Source: an uncultured Eubacterium sp. (lineage in GTDB: Bacteria; Bacillota; Clostridia; Peptostreptococcales; Anaerovoracaceae). From it: DNA of 64,000 bases. The DNA lies in NCBI GenBank assembly GCA_946555345.1, contig CAMNSS010000001.1, forward strand, positions 186,001 through 250,000. Reading direction: 5' to 3'. A program made the position numbers and the translations under genes. Position 1 is the stretch's first letter, and each line of letters opens with the position of its first letter. This document shows positions 44,336 through 53,274 of this stretch, one piece after another. Under the pieces are notes generated by a model. It saw only the letters and a program-made list of their open reading frames with translations. It was not told the DNA's origin and did not search any database.

Positions 44336-45997
44336 CTAACCTATAATCATATCTTCGATCGTGCCGCCGCCAGGGATCATCGGAAGCACTCTTTCGTTTC
44401 TTGAAATCGTGCAGTCGATCCATACCGGGCAATTATCTTCCAGCGCTTTCTTGAATGCTTCTTCAAATTCCTGCGGGTTTGTGGCAGAATAGCCTTTGCC
44501 GCCGAACGCTTCAATCAGCTTCGGGAAATTGGTCTTTCGTTCAGGCGTCGTTGCGGCGTACCGTCTTCCATAAAACGATGTCTGCCATTGGTAAACCATT
44601 CCCAGGACGCTGTTGTTCATGATAATGGTTATGATTGGCAAATTGTTGCTCACTGCCGTGCAGGCTTCCGCCAGGTTCATATGGAACGAGCCGTCTCCCG
44701 TAAAGTGTACAACGCGTTTTTCAGGACGTCCGATTTGTGCGCCGATGGCGGCGCCGTAACCGAAGCCCATCGTTCCAAGGCCGCCGCTGGTGATGAAGTT
44801 TTCTGTTTTTTCATGTTTTAAATATTGTGCAGCCCACATCTGGTGTTGTCCGACGTCAGTAACATAAATGGTTTCTTTATCGGTAAGGTCACAAACCGCC
44901 TGGACGATTTCACTTGGATGCAGCTGGGCGTCCTGGCACTTAACGTCTCCTGTTTTCTTTTTCCATTCCGTTGCCTGGGAAACCCAGTCGCTGTGATCCT
45001 TTTTCTTGATTAACGGAAGCAATTTAGCCAGGAAATCTTTGATATCGGCTGTAACCCCTAAGTCTACCAGTACGTTTTTGTTGATTTCGCTGGTGTCGAT
45101 ATCGACTTGCACCTTGCGGGCTTTTCTGGCGAATTTCTTTGGATTTAGCGCAACCCTGTCGCTGAACCGCGCGCCCAGCGCTACGATCAGGTCTGCCCGG
45201 TCAACCGCTTTGTTGGCGGCAATGCTGCCGTGCATTCCCACCAGCCCAAGGCTGCGTTTGTTGTCATATCCCAGAATGCCTGCCGCCATCAAAGTATATG
45301 TAGCGGGGATATCGGCGGTTTCCAGCAGTTGGTTCAGCTCGGCGCCCGCACCGGAGGCTGCAACGCCGCCGCCGAAGTATATGATCGGTTTTTCCGCAGC
45401 GTTTATCATGGCGGCAACTTCCTGTACTTCCTTATCGCTAAATGCAGGAGACGGGTTCAGCACCATCGGTTTTTCCGGCTTGTACTCGGTCGTTTCAGCC
45501 GTTACATCCTTGGTGATGTCGATGAGAACCGGGCCTTTTCTTCCGCTGTTGGCAATCCGGAATGCGTTTCGCATTGCGCCGGCCAGATCCTCGACCCTGT
45601 TAATAAAGAAGGTGTGCTTCGTAATCGGCATAGCCACGCCCGTGATGCAGATTTCCTGGAAAGCGTCCCTGCCGATCAGGCTGTCGGGGACATTTGCCGT
45701 GATTGCGATCATCGGGATGCTGTCCATAAAGGCCGTCGCGATTCCCGTGACCAGGTTTGTCGCACCGGGACCGCTGGTGGCAAAGACGACGCCTGTCTTC
45801 CCCGTTGCCCTGTAGTATCCGTCTGCAGCGTGGGCGGCATGTTGTTCGTGAGATGCCAATACGTGCCTGATCCTGTCCCTGTACTCATAAAGCGTATCGT
45901 ACAGATTCAGAGCGGTGCCGCCTGGATAGCCAAACACTGTGTCAACACCATGCTCCAATAAGATCTCAGCAACCAGTTGTGATCCTGTTACTCTCAT
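44336..45997 (-). CDS. ilvB: acetolactate synthase large subunit
   Basis: The thiamine-diphosphate- and FAD-dependent catalytic subunit that condenses pyruvate with pyruvate or 2-oxobutyrate, first step of branched-chain amino acid synthesis. At 553 residues it has the N-terminal TPP glutamate region (SHEQHAAHAADGY), FAD domain, and the C-terminal TPP motif GDGSFHMNLAE...NNSVLGMV. AAGGAGAAG precedes the start. First gene of ilvB-N-C-D, transcribed from the promoter at 46080. Confidence 0.96.
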   Translation of the reverse strand: MRVTGSQLVAEILLEHGVDTVFGYPGGTALNLYDTLYEYRDRIRHVLASHEQHAAHAADGYYRATGKTGVVFATSGPGATNLVTGIATAFMDSIPMIAITANVPDSLIGRDAFQEICITGVAMPITKHTFFINRVEDLAGAMRNAFRIANSGRKGPVLIDITKDVTAETTEYKPEKPMVLNPSPAFSDKEVQEVAAMINAAEKPIIYFGGGVAASGAGAELNQLLETADIPATYTLMAAGILGYDNKRSLGLVGMHGSIAANKAVDRADLIVALGARFSDRVALNPKKFARKARKVQVDIDTSEINKNVLVDLGVTADIKDFLAKLLPLIKKKDHSDWVSQATEWKKKTGDVKCQDAQLHPSEIVQAVCDLTDKETIYVTDVGQHQMWAAQYLKHEKTENFITSGGLGTMGFGYGAAIGAQIGRPEKRVVHFTGDGSFHMNLAEACTAVSNNLPIITIIMNNSVLGMVYQWQTSFYGRRYAATTPERKTNFPKLIEAFGGKGYSATNPQEFEEAFKKALEDNCPVWIDCTISRNERVLPMIPGGGTIEDMIIG

Positions 45998-46079
45998 GTT
46001 CTTCTCCTTGTAAAATAGTTTTCTTTCAAAATTGGCGGGCAGGCTGGCAGAATTTGTCCAATCAATGCCCGTATTTACT

Positions 46080-46107
46080 ATTATATATAGATTTATCAGA
46101 AAAGCAA
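46080..46107 (-). promoter_or_regulatory. sigma-A promoter of the ilv operon
   Basis: On the minus strand TTGCTT (46107-46102), 16 bases, TATAAT (46085-46080). The leader is only about 75 bases, too short for a T-box, and no T-box sequence was seen. Confidence 0.6.
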
Positions 46108-46502
46108 CAAGTTTTTTGCAAAATTTGTGAAAACGAACAACGATTTTTAAAAAGTATAGTTTATAACAACAAAAATAAGAAAAAACCGAAACTTTTGCCT
46201 AACGGCCAGTCCGCTTTGCCCGTTCATTTGCTTGAAACGCACTGCATGGGCATATCATCCCGAATGTTGGCATGGCGTGCGCTTGCTTGATTTTTGATAT
46301 GCATTCAAGGAAAATGCGCCATTTGCGGCGGGGAGCAATGTGTGACGGATGTTCAGCGCGCGAAGGAATTAAGTTTATGCGGCGCATGATATACGGCGAA
46401 AGGCAATGCACGGGGAAGCTATTATCGCTTTTAGCAAACAGGCTTGTTCCTCCGGGCGGCATTTTTTAAAAAAGCCGTTTGCGTCATTTGCGGCCGATAT
46501 TT

Positions 46503-46518
46503 TGGCACAGTGTTTGCA
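46503..46518 (+). promoter_or_regulatory. sigma-54 (-24/-12) promoter of pepD
   Basis: TGGCAC (46503-46508), AGTGT, TTGCA (46514-46518), with GG and GC doublets 10 bases apart. It lies 50 bases before the pepD ATG. GCGGCCGATAT (46490-46500) just upstream resembles a sequence before the transporter promoter at 48368. Confidence 0.88.
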
Positions 46519-46567
46519 TTATTTTTAGGCAAAGAAACGAACGCTTACATAGATGAAGGAGGTTTGT

Positions 46568-48079
46568 ATGAAGTATATCTTAGATCATGAAGGCAAAATG
46601 TATCGGAAATTCTTTGAGGATATCGCATCCATTCCACACGAATCATTCAAAGAAAAAGCTTTGTCGGATTATATCGTCAAGTTTGCCGAAGAAAGGGGGC
46701 TTTGGCATCATCAGGATGAGGTTTGGAACGTTATCATCAAGAAACCGGCGTCCCCTGGGTACGAGGGCCATGACCCGGTTATGATACAGGGGCATATCGA
46801 TATGGTCTGTGTGAAAACCGCAGATTCCGATCACGATTTTGATACCGACCCGCTTGCGCTGTATGTGGAAGATGGTTTTTTGCGCGCGCGGAATACCACG
46901 CTGGGCGCAGACTGCGGTCATGGCATATCCTATATGCTTGCTATTTTAGATGATAAAACATTGAAGCATCCGCCGCTGGAATGCCTGTTCACGGTACAGG
47001 AAGAAGTAGGAGTAGGCGGGCCGAAGCATTTGGATTATTCGTTGCTTTCTGCAAAACGCCTGATTTTTACGGACAGCATGGGGGAAGGCGCGCCGGAAAT
47101 GTCCACGACCAGCGTTTTAGGCGGAAATTTCGTAAAGCCGGTGGTTTTTGAGGCCGCTGGGCAAGAGGGCAATGGGGCGGCCGCCAGCTCGCCGTCTAAG
47201 GCTGCGCCAAACAAGGCCGCTGGGCAAAGCGCCGCCCTGACGCATTTTTACAAAATCTCCGTCGGCGGGCTGGCTGGCGGCCATGCGGCCGTTGATATCA
47301 ACAAGGGCAGGGCAAATGCTGTCAGTATCCTGGCGAGAATGGCATACGAGCTGATGAAGGCCGGCAATATCAAGCTGTGCAGTTTTAAAGGCGGAACGCT
47401 CAAGAACAACATCCCGAATACGGGCGAGATGGTGGTCTGCACGGAGCTTTCCGATATTTCCAGCGCAGTTGCGAAAATGGATGCAAGCATCAAGGCGGAA
47501 CACAAGGAAACAGATCCCGCACCGTTCGTTAAGGCAGAAGCGGTATCGGCGGCAGGGCGCGCCCTTTCCATAAAAACCACGGAGGGAATCATCCGCTGGC
47601 TTATGGAAATCCCGACTGGGTGTTATATGGCAAGCCATGACGACGCTTCTTTCCCGCTGACTTCGAGAAACATGGGGACGGCAGAGTTAATGGAGGACAA
47701 ATTCGTGATCGGCTATATGTTCCGTACATCGGTAAAATCGCACCTGGAAATGCTGTTTGATGCGCAGATGGTATTGTGCGGGATTTTCGGGGCGTCCTGG
47801 GAGAAGGAGTACGATTATCCGGGTTATGTATCAGAGCCTGGAACGCCGATGTACAACACATATGAAGCGGTTTACAAAAGCTTTACGGGCAAAGGGCTGA
47901 AGCCGATCCGCATTCATGCTGGCACTGACGTAGGCTCGCTGATCGAGGGCATGGGCGGCCTGGACGTAATCGGCATTGGGCCGAATACCTATAAGTTCCA
48001 TACACCGGAAGAGGCGCTCGACCTGGCGTCTTATGACAGGGCGTATCAGTACATAACAGGCGTTTTGGCAAAACTGTAA
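46568..48079 (+). CDS. pepD: aminoacyl-histidine dipeptidase (PepD family)
   Basis: A 503-residue M20-family zinc dipeptidase that cleaves Xaa-His dipeptides such as carnosine. Metal-binding blocks are MIQGHIDMVC (His and Asp), NTTLGADCGHGI (Asp), and VQEEVGVGG (catalytic and metal Glu pair), followed by the dimerisation domain (about 190-370) and a C-terminal IHAGTDVGSLIEG and TYKFHTPEE (last metal His). The start at 46568 follows AAGGAGG; the ATG at 46553 lies before that site. Under sigma-54 control it should feed histidine and other amino acids to catabolism, including the hut genes at the window start. Confidence 0.92.
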   Translation: MKYILDHEGKMYRKFFEDIASIPHESFKEKALSDYIVKFAEERGLWHHQDEVWNVIIKKPASPGYEGHDPVMIQGHIDMVCVKTADSDHDFDTDPLALYVEDGFLRARNTTLGADCGHGISYMLAILDDKTLKHPPLECLFTVQEEVGVGGPKHLDYSLLSAKRLIFTDSMGEGAPEMSTTSVLGGNFVKPVVFEAAGQEGNGAAASSPSKAAPNKAAGQSAALTHFYKISVGGLAGGHAAVDINKGRANAVSILARMAYELMKAGNIKLCSFKGGTLKNNIPNTGEMVVCTELSDISSAVAKMDASIKAEHKETDPAPFVKAEAVSAAGRALSIKTTEGIIRWLMEIPTGCYMASHDDASFPLTSRNMGTAELMEDKFVIGYMFRTSVKSHLEMLFDAQMVLCGIFGASWEKEYDYPGYVSEPGTPMYNTYEAVYKSFTGKGLKPIRIHAGTDVGSLIEGMGGLDVIGIGPNTYKFHTPEEALDLASYDRAYQYITGVLAKL

Positions 48080-48453
48080 CGCCGAGAATGGGGGAAAGCG
48101 GAGGATCTGCGGCCGCTGTGATGCTGGCGTGCGTACGGCGCATTGGAAAATGGATGTTGCGGCATTGAGGCTGGAAAAAATTAGGATATGTTCCATTGTG
48201 GCAGCAGGGCGCATATGGCTTAGAAAAATGCGGCGGCAGCGATGCCAGCACAGGCATGGATTGGGACTGGCTGGGGAAAGCCGCAATGGCTTTAGCGTCC
48301 AGGTGGATATGAATTAAAAAACCGCAACAACGGCGCAGAGGAATCGTGGCGGCCGAAATACAACATTTGGCATAACTTTTGCATAAAATTATTAACAGCA
48401 AGAAATTATTTATCCCGATTTGTTATTGTCGCGAGTTATCTTAGGAGGAAATT
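48080..48453. other. pepD-transporter spacer
   Basis: No gene is visible in 374 bases. The left 250 bases are degenerate GC-rich sequence with recurring ATGCTGGC, GCGGC and GGCTGG pieces. The right part carries the sigma-54 promoter at 48368. No terminator with a T run follows pepD, so some read-through is possible. Confidence 0.5.
48368..48383 (+). promoter_or_regulatory. sigma-54 (-24/-12) promoter of the MFS transporter
   Basis: TGGCAT (48368-48373), AACTT, TTGCA (48379-48383), with GG and GC doublets 10 bases apart. It lies 71 bases before the transporter start. GCGGCCGAAAT (48349-48359) is shared with the pepD promoter region. Confidence 0.87.
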
Positions 48454-49719
48454 ATGAAAGAGATTCAATTCAAACAGAACGGAAAATTTTTCTACGGCTG
48501 GATCGTCGTGCTTTTGGGTCTGGCATTGATGACGTTTGCGTATGTTGGATTCGTTTCGCTTACCAGTGTATTCGTCCTTCCGGTAACGGAAGAACTGGGA
48601 TTTGAACGAGGCGACTGGATGACCTACATGGTTATTTTATCGCTGGCGTGCATTGTCGCTTCGCCGATCTTGGGTAAACTGATGGGAAAAAGCAATTTGA
48701 AGCTTTGGACGGCTCTCGCCTGTGTCTGCGGAGCGATCGGCTACATCGGATTTTCAAGGGCGGATTCGCTGACGATGTTTTACTTATTTGCTATCGTTCT
48801 CGGCATTGGGTTTGCTGGAACGGCGCCAATGCCTGTATCCATCATGATCAACAAATGGTTTGGCGGCAAGATCAGGGGAACGGCGACAGGGATTGCATTC
48901 CTGGGAAGCGGCCTTGGCGGCATGATTTTGTCCCCGATTTTAAACAGCGTTATCGCTTCTAACGGCTGGAGGACCGGATATATCACGCTGGCGATCGTAT
49001 TCGTCATTTTGATGGTGCTGGTTATTTTGCTGGCAAACGACAATCCGGAATCCAAGGGTTTTGTGAGAATGGGGCAGGATGCTTCGGAAGCTGATGGCGG
49101 GAGCATTGAGAAAAAGGGTAAAAACCTGGCGGAAGCAATGCGTACGCCTGAGTTCTATTTTGCAGTTGTTTCAACGGTTCTGGTGGTTCTGGCCTCCAGC
49201 GCTATCCTGGCGAACTCCGTTGCGTTCTTCGTGGGATGCGGGATCGAAAGCGGCAAAGCTGCTTCTTTGCATGGATTGCTGCTTGGTTCGCTCATTATCG
49301 GAAAACCGCTGGTCGGCGCATTTACCGACAGGTTTGGCATCAGGGTCAGCGCAGTGCTTTCGACGGTCGTTTTCGCTGCGACGTTCGCTTCCTTGTTCAT
49401 TATGCCAAGTTCCCCGGCTATGCTGGTTTACCTGGTAATCGCTTGCTACGGGCTTGGTGGTCCGACGATCACGGTTGTTCCGCCGCTTCTCGTAAACGGT
49501 TTGTTTGGCGATAAAGATTACGGGACGCTGGTTGGCGTGATGAATATGGCGACAAGCATCGGCGGCGCATTTGGCGGAACAGTTGCCGCAAAGGTATACG
49601 ACATGACGGGAAGCTATTCCAGCTTCTGGATTATCGCTTGCGGCGCTGTCCTCGTCGCTGCTTTGTGCAGGTTCATCGCCTTCAAGCTTTATGACGGCAA
49701 AGCAAGAACACAACAGTAA
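48454..49719 (+). CDS. MFS transporter, oxalate:formate antiporter (OFA)-like
   Basis: A 421-residue major facilitator with 12 predicted membrane helices and a central cytoplasmic loop (about 190-225, rich in Glu and Lys). The opening [13 protein letters not shown] and the [17 protein letters not shown] region resemble the OFA/monocarboxylate branch. AGGAGGAAATT precedes the start. Flanked by peptidase, activator and amidohydrolase genes with matching sigma-54 promoters, it probably imports an acylated amino acid, a peptide-like compound, or exports an acid product. Confidence 0.85.
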   Translation: MKEIQFKQNGKFFYGWIVVLLGLALMTFAYVGFVSLTSVFVLPVTEELGFERGDWMTYMVILSLACIVASPILGKLMGKSNLKLWTALACVCGAIGYIGFSRADSLTMFYLFAIVLGIGFAGTAPMPVSIMINKWFGGKIRGTATGIAFLGSGLGGMILSPILNSVIASNGWRTGYITLAIVFVILMVLVILLANDNPESKGFVRMGQDASEADGGSIEKKGKNLAEAMRTPEFYFAVVSTVLVVLASSAILANSVAFFVGCGIESGKAASLHGLLLGSLIIGKPLVGAFTDRFGIRVSAVLSTVVFAATFASLFIMPSSPAMLVYLVIACYGLGGPTITVVPPLLVNGLFGDKDYGTLVGVMNMATSIGGAFGGTVAAKVYDMTGSYSSFWIIACGAVLVAALCRFIAFKLYDGKARTQQ

Positions 49720-49755
49720 ATGTTTTAAAAGGGCCGTTGCTCCGGTATGTGTTTT

Positions 49756-49776
49756 GCGCCCTGCTTGGCAGGGCGC
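49756..49776 (+). terminator. strong hairpin after the MFS gene
   Basis: GCGCCCTGC-TTG-GCAGGGCGC is a perfect 9-bp stem, 36 bases after the stop codon. No T run follows, so it may be a 3' stabilising hairpin or part of a factor-dependent terminator. Confidence 0.5.
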
Positions 49777-49789
49777 GGCGCATAGGTTG

Positions 49790-49817
49790 TTGCAGCCGCC
49801 CATTTTTAGTGTATAAT
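49790..49817 (+). promoter_or_regulatory. candidate sigma-A promoter of the second activator gene
   Basis: TTGCAG (49790-49795), 16 bases, TATAAT (49812-49817), with TG before the -10 box. It lies about 30 bases before the activator start. Confidence 0.55.
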
Positions 49818-49847
49818 TTACGTTGGGAGGATGGTGGAGGTGGAATT

Positions 49848-51305
49848 ATGGCAGATAAGGGCATGGATTGCAAAGAGCTCTTTCAAAAATTAAAGCTGCT
49901 GTTTCATGGAGAAGACGTGCCGGATGATGGAATGATCACGCAGGAGGAGATTTACGAGGTTTGTGCGGCTTTGAAGCGTGAACGGGACATTTACCATATG
50001 GCGATCGATAACTGCGTGGACAGTTTCCATATCGCTGATGGCAAGGGAAATGTCATTTTCGTAAATAAGAGCTTTGAAAAGCGCACGCGGGTCAAAAAGG
50101 AAGCGGTAATCGGACGGAACGTAAGGCAAATGCCATATAAGCCATCTGGCGTAGCGTTGGCGTTAAAGGAAAAGCGGCAGGTCAGCATCATCCAGGGCGG
50201 TCCCGGCGGCGACGCCGTCGTAACGGTAACGCCGGTGAAAGATGAGAATGGGGAAATTATCATCTGTGTCAGCAACGCCAGGTTTGTCGATGAGCTTGCG
50301 CTGATGGACCGCTATTACGGCAAGAAGGCCGAACAGGAAAAAAACGAGGAGAAGGACAAACGGATTGTTTTCAAGGATAAAAATATGGTGAAGCTGTACG
50401 AATTTGCAAGGCGCATCGCTGTAGCGGATTCAGGCGTCCTCATAACCGGGGAAACGGGGACAGGAAAAAGCATGATCGCCAGGTATATTCACGAAAACAG
50501 TCCTAGGTCCAAGAAGCGGTTTATCGAACTTAATTGTGCGGCGATTCCTGAAAACCTGATCGAATCGGAATTGTTCGGATATGAATCGGGTGCGTTTACG
50601 GGTGCGCGAAAAGGCGGCAAGCCAGGGCTTTTCGAGCTGGCCGACGGCGGCACGCTTTTCCTGGATGAAATCGGCGATATGCCGATGAGCCTTCAACCGA
50701 AGCTTTTGGCGGCGATTCAAAACAGGACGATCATGCGAGTCGGGGGAGTAGCGGAAAAACCGGTAGACGTGCGGATTATAACGGCGACGAATAAAAATTT
50801 GGAAAAGCTGGTAGAGGAAGATCAATTCCGCAGCGATCTCTATTACAGGATTAATATCGTGCCGCTCCATATGCCGGCGCTCCGGGAACGGAAAGAGGAT
50901 ATAAACGACTTGATCCAGTCCTTTCTCGATTCATTTAACAAAAAATATTTGCGGGAAGCCGCCATCGATGAGGATGCGGCGGCGTTATTGAACCGGTACC
51001 GATGGCCGGGAAATATCAGGGAATTGGAAAATATGATGGAACGCCTTGTCGTCACCAGCAAGAGCGGGATCATTACAGAAGAGGATTTGCCGAGCAATAT
51101 CAAAATCATGACGGAAGATTTAAAAGACGACATTAAAGTCAATCGGATCATGCAACTGAAAGATGCGGTGGACATGGTGGAAAAACAGCTCGTGCAGATG
51201 GCCTTCGAGGACGGGCGCAGCACATATGAGGCGGCAAAGATACTGGGAATTAGCCAGTCCGGGGCGAGCAGGAAGTATTTAAAATATGTGAAAAATGGCG
51301 AATAA
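49848..51305 (+). CDS. PAS domain sigma-54-dependent transcriptional activator
   Basis: A 485-residue enhancer-binding protein. An N-terminal 40-residue region of unknown role is followed by a PAS domain (about 45-150), AAA+ domain (about 170-405) and Fis-type helix-turn-helix (about 456-480). Walker A is GETGTGKS (201-208), the sigma-54 loop GAFTGA (248-253), Walker [10 protein letters not shown] (269-277). Start at 49848 follows GGAGGTGG; the frame opening at 49737 is not supported. Three dyads with the pattern AACCCA-N4-TGGGTY lie right after the gene and before the -24/-12 promoter of the amidohydrolase, so it very likely controls that gene, and perhaps pepD and the transporter. Confidence 0.92.
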   Translation: MADKGMDCKELFQKLKLLFHGEDVPDDGMITQEEIYEVCAALKRERDIYHMAIDNCVDSFHIADGKGNVIFVNKSFEKRTRVKKEAVIGRNVRQMPYKPSGVALALKEKRQVSIIQGGPGGDAVVTVTPVKDENGEIIICVSNARFVDELALMDRYYGKKAEQEKNEEKDKRIVFKDKNMVKLYEFARRIAVADSGVLITGETGTGKSMIARYIHENSPRSKKRFIELNCAAIPENLIESELFGYESGAFTGARKGGKPGLFELADGGTLFLDEIGDMPMSLQPKLLAAIQNRTIMRVGGVAEKPVDVRIITATNKNLEKLVEEDQFRSDLYYRINIVPLHMPALRERKEDINDLIQSFLDSFNKKYLREAAIDEDAAALLNRYRWPGNIRELENMMERLVVTSKSGIITEEDLPSNIKIMTEDLKDDIKVNRIMQLKDAVDMVEKQLVQMAFEDGRSTYEAAKILGISQSGASRKYLKYVKNGE

Positions 51306-51312
51306 GACCATC

Positions 51313-51428
51313 AACCCATTTTTGGGTTGATGACCCAACGGCGGGTCATTGATAAAAGGATTGAAAATTCAAGGGTTTCACAGAATTATAAGAAAATTCC
51401 GTTGTATGCATTAACCCAAATATGGGTC
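51313..51428 (+). promoter_or_regulatory. three enhancer dyads for the sigma-54 activator
   Basis: AACCCA-TTTT-TGGGTT (51313-51328) and AACCCA-AATA-TGGGTC (51413-51428) share spacing and arms. Between them, TGACCC-N6-GGGTCA (51331-51348) uses the same core with wider spacing. They lie 20-135 bases upstream of the -24 box, the usual place for enhancer-binding protein sites. Confidence 0.75.
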
Positions 51429-51447
51429 GAAATGTCCGAAAAAGGGG

Positions 51448-51463
51448 TGGCACGAGACTTGCG
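51448..51463 (+). promoter_or_regulatory. sigma-54 (-24/-12) promoter of the M20 amidohydrolase
   Basis: TGGCAC (51448-51453), GAGAC, TTGCG (51459-51463), with GG and GC doublets 10 bases apart. Transcription would start near 51475. Confidence 0.9.
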
Positions 51464-51530
51464 TTAATAATAAGCGGGATAAATAATTTCACGTGTAATA
51501 AAAATTTTGGCGATTTTTACAATGAAGGAG

Positions 51531-51644
51531 ATATCGCTGAGGCGATATGGCGGAATTTCAAAGAAAGCACCTTGCGAAGCGCCGCCCCGGAGCGGGCGGC
51601 ATACGTGCAAAGGAATCTTTGATTCCGTCTTGCACACTTTTTTT
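51531..51644 (+). promoter_or_regulatory. leader with three hairpins ending in a terminator: possible attenuator
   Basis: Hairpin 1: ATATCGC-TGAG-GCGATAT (51531-51548). Hairpin 2: GCCGCCC-N6-GGGCGGC (51581-51600). Hairpin 3: GTGCAAAGGAATC-TTT-GATTCCGTCTTGCAC (51605-51635), followed by seven T (51638-51644). All lie between the sigma-54 promoter and the gene start at 51667. A terminator in this place points to regulated read-through, by a ligand, protein or leader translation; no known riboswitch class was recognised. Confidence 0.6.
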
Positions 51645-51666
51645 ACTGAATTAAAGAGGGCTTATT

Positions 51667-53073
51667 ATGGAAGGGAAACAAAAAATATGTAGCTGGATAG
51701 ACGAAAGCAAGCAACAGGCATTTGATATTTCGGATTATTTATGGGAACATCCTGAACTATCCATGCAGGAATACGAAGCATCAAAGAAGCTTTGCGATTA
51801 TCTGGAAAAGGCGGGATTTTCCGTAACGGAAGGCGTAGCCGGAATGCCGACCGCTTTTGTCGCAACATATGGGCAGGGAAGCCCGGTGCTGGCTTTTAGC
51901 TCCGAATACGATGCGCTTCCGGGACTGTCCCAGAAAAAGGATTCCGTGAAACAAGAACCGGCCCGTCCGATGGCGCCGGGACACGGATGCGGGCATAATT
52001 TAATGGCCACGGGCGGCTGCCTGGCTGCTGCTGCGTTGAAAGCGTATATGGAGGAAAACAAGCTGGCGGGAACAATTAAAGTGTTCGGAACGCCCGCAGA
52101 GGAGCTTTGCATCGGCAAGCCGTTTATGGCGAAGGAAGGCTTGTTCGAGGGCATCGACGCATTCATAGACTGGCATCCGAACCATACAAACAGGGCGGCT
52201 GCCTGCGATACGAACGCATATTTTAATGTAAAATATCACTTTAGCGGCGTGCCTTCCCATGGGAATGCGCCGTGGAACGGGCGGAGTTCTTTGGACGGGG
52301 CGATGCTGATGGGCCACGCCATTGAAATGCTGCGCGAGCATATTAAGCCGGGGACGGAAAGCTCGGCGACTACTTTAAATTATGCATTCCCGGATGTGGG
52401 CAACAGCTTCCCGAATGTTGTGCCTGCTAACACGATTATCTGGTGCGTGGGGAGAATGAAGGATGCAGAGCTTGCGGCGGATGTGCTAAAGCGGCTGAGC
52501 GACTGTGCGGAAGGCTGTGCGCTGGCGACAGGAACGACAGTTACCAGGGAGGTCATCACCGCGACGCATGACATGATCCCGAATCTTTGCCTGGGAAAAC
52601 TCGTGGAAAAAAACCTGCGTTATGTGGGCGTGCCGAAGTATTCGGAGGCTGACCAGGAGGCGGCCAAGGGCATCCAGAGGAGCATGGGCGTTGCGGAAAC
52701 GGGATATACCTGCGAGATTTTGGATACCGTGCTGGGAAGCCAGCCGGTTACGGATTCGTCGGAATATAGCTGGTATGCGCCGATCGCATTCTTAAATGTC
52801 GCGCTTTCGCCATCGGCAGATGTGGGCTGGCATAGCTGGACGAGCGCAAAGTTTGCGGGTAGCGAGGTTGGAAAGCGCGTTCTGGAGACGGTAGGCAAAA
52901 CGCTGGCCCTTGTGGGTTATGACCTGCTGGCCGAGCCAAAGCTGATTGAAGAAGCCAAGGCCGAGTTAAAGGAACGCTTAGGCGGAAGGGTATATGAAAC
53001 GCTGCTTCCGGCTGATGCTGTGCCTGATTTGGAGACAAATAAGGATATCATGGAAAAGTTCCGTGTAAAATAG
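51667..53073 (+). CDS. M20 family amidohydrolase, AbgB-like
   Basis: A 468-residue metal-dependent hydrolase of the M20D group, similar in outline to p-aminobenzoyl-glutamate hydrolase subunit B and other acyl-amino-acid hydrolases. Visible are the opening HPELSMQEYEASKKL (about 23-37), the metal-binding GHGCGHNLM (about 103-111), GTPAEELCIGK, and the dimerisation-domain motif FSGVPSHGN. AAAGAGGG precedes the start. Controlled by a sigma-54 promoter and a leader terminator. The substrate is probably an N-acylated amino acid or dipeptide-like amide. Confidence 0.88.
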   Translation: MEGKQKICSWIDESKQQAFDISDYLWEHPELSMQEYEASKKLCDYLEKAGFSVTEGVAGMPTAFVATYGQGSPVLAFSSEYDALPGLSQKKDSVKQEPARPMAPGHGCGHNLMATGGCLAAAALKAYMEENKLAGTIKVFGTPAEELCIGKPFMAKEGLFEGIDAFIDWHPNHTNRAAACDTNAYFNVKYHFSGVPSHGNAPWNGRSSLDGAMLMGHAIEMLREHIKPGTESSATTLNYAFPDVGNSFPNVVPANTIIWCVGRMKDAELAADVLKRLSDCAEGCALATGTTVTREVITATHDMIPNLCLGKLVEKNLRYVGVPKYSEADQEAAKGIQRSMGVAETGYTCEILDTVLGSQPVTDSSEYSWYAPIAFLNVALSPSADVGWHSWTSAKFAGSEVGKRVLETVGKTLALVGYDLLAEPKLIEEAKAELKERLGGRVYETLLPADAVPDLETNKDIMEKFRVK

Positions 53074-53186
53074 GCGCTTTGCGGCAGGGAAGGCATGAAG
53101 GAAAGAGGCTGAAAGGCGGCAAACGCCGAAAAGGAAAATATTGCAATGCATGATATGTGCAGGCCGCAATGAATCGAAAGGATTTA

Positions 53187-53222
53187 AAAGCCCGGCGTGA
53201 TAGAAATCATGCCGAGCTTTTT
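53187..53222. terminator. terminator between convergent amidohydrolase and hsdR
   Basis: AAAAGC-CCGGC-TGAT pairs with ATCA-GCCG-GCTTTTT around AGAA with two small irregularities, with a T run on the plus side and an A run on the minus side. Confidence 0.75.
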
Positions 53223-53274
53223 GGTGGTTTTTTGGGGAGCGGGATGCTTGCTTTCCTATTGCTATTTGTATCTT

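Larger units (their letters stand above)
45998..46567. other. divergent spacer between ilvB and pepD
   Basis: No gene. The left part is the short ilv leader and its minus-strand promoter; CGGGCA/TGCCCG (46033-46068) can pair in that leader. The middle (46190-46450) contains nothing recognised. At 46457-46477 the palindrome CGGC-A-TTTTTTAAAAAA-GCCG precedes the sigma-54 promoter of pepD. Confidence 0.55.
51306..51666. other. regulatory region of the amidohydrolase gene
   Basis: No gene. 361 bases contain, in order, three operator dyads (51313-51428), a sigma-54 promoter (51448-51463) and a leader of about 190 bases with three successive hairpins, the last of which has terminator form (51605-51644). 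Confidence 0.75.

Noticed and set aside
44620..44660. TTGGCAAATTGTTGC as a further sigma-54 promoter
   Set aside because: The GG to GC distance is one base short and it lies within the ilvB coding sequence.
45998..46110. T-box or leader-peptide attenuator for the ilv operon
   Set aside because: The leader is only about 75 bases; no T-box sequence, no terminator and no Leu/Val/Ile-rich reading frame was seen.
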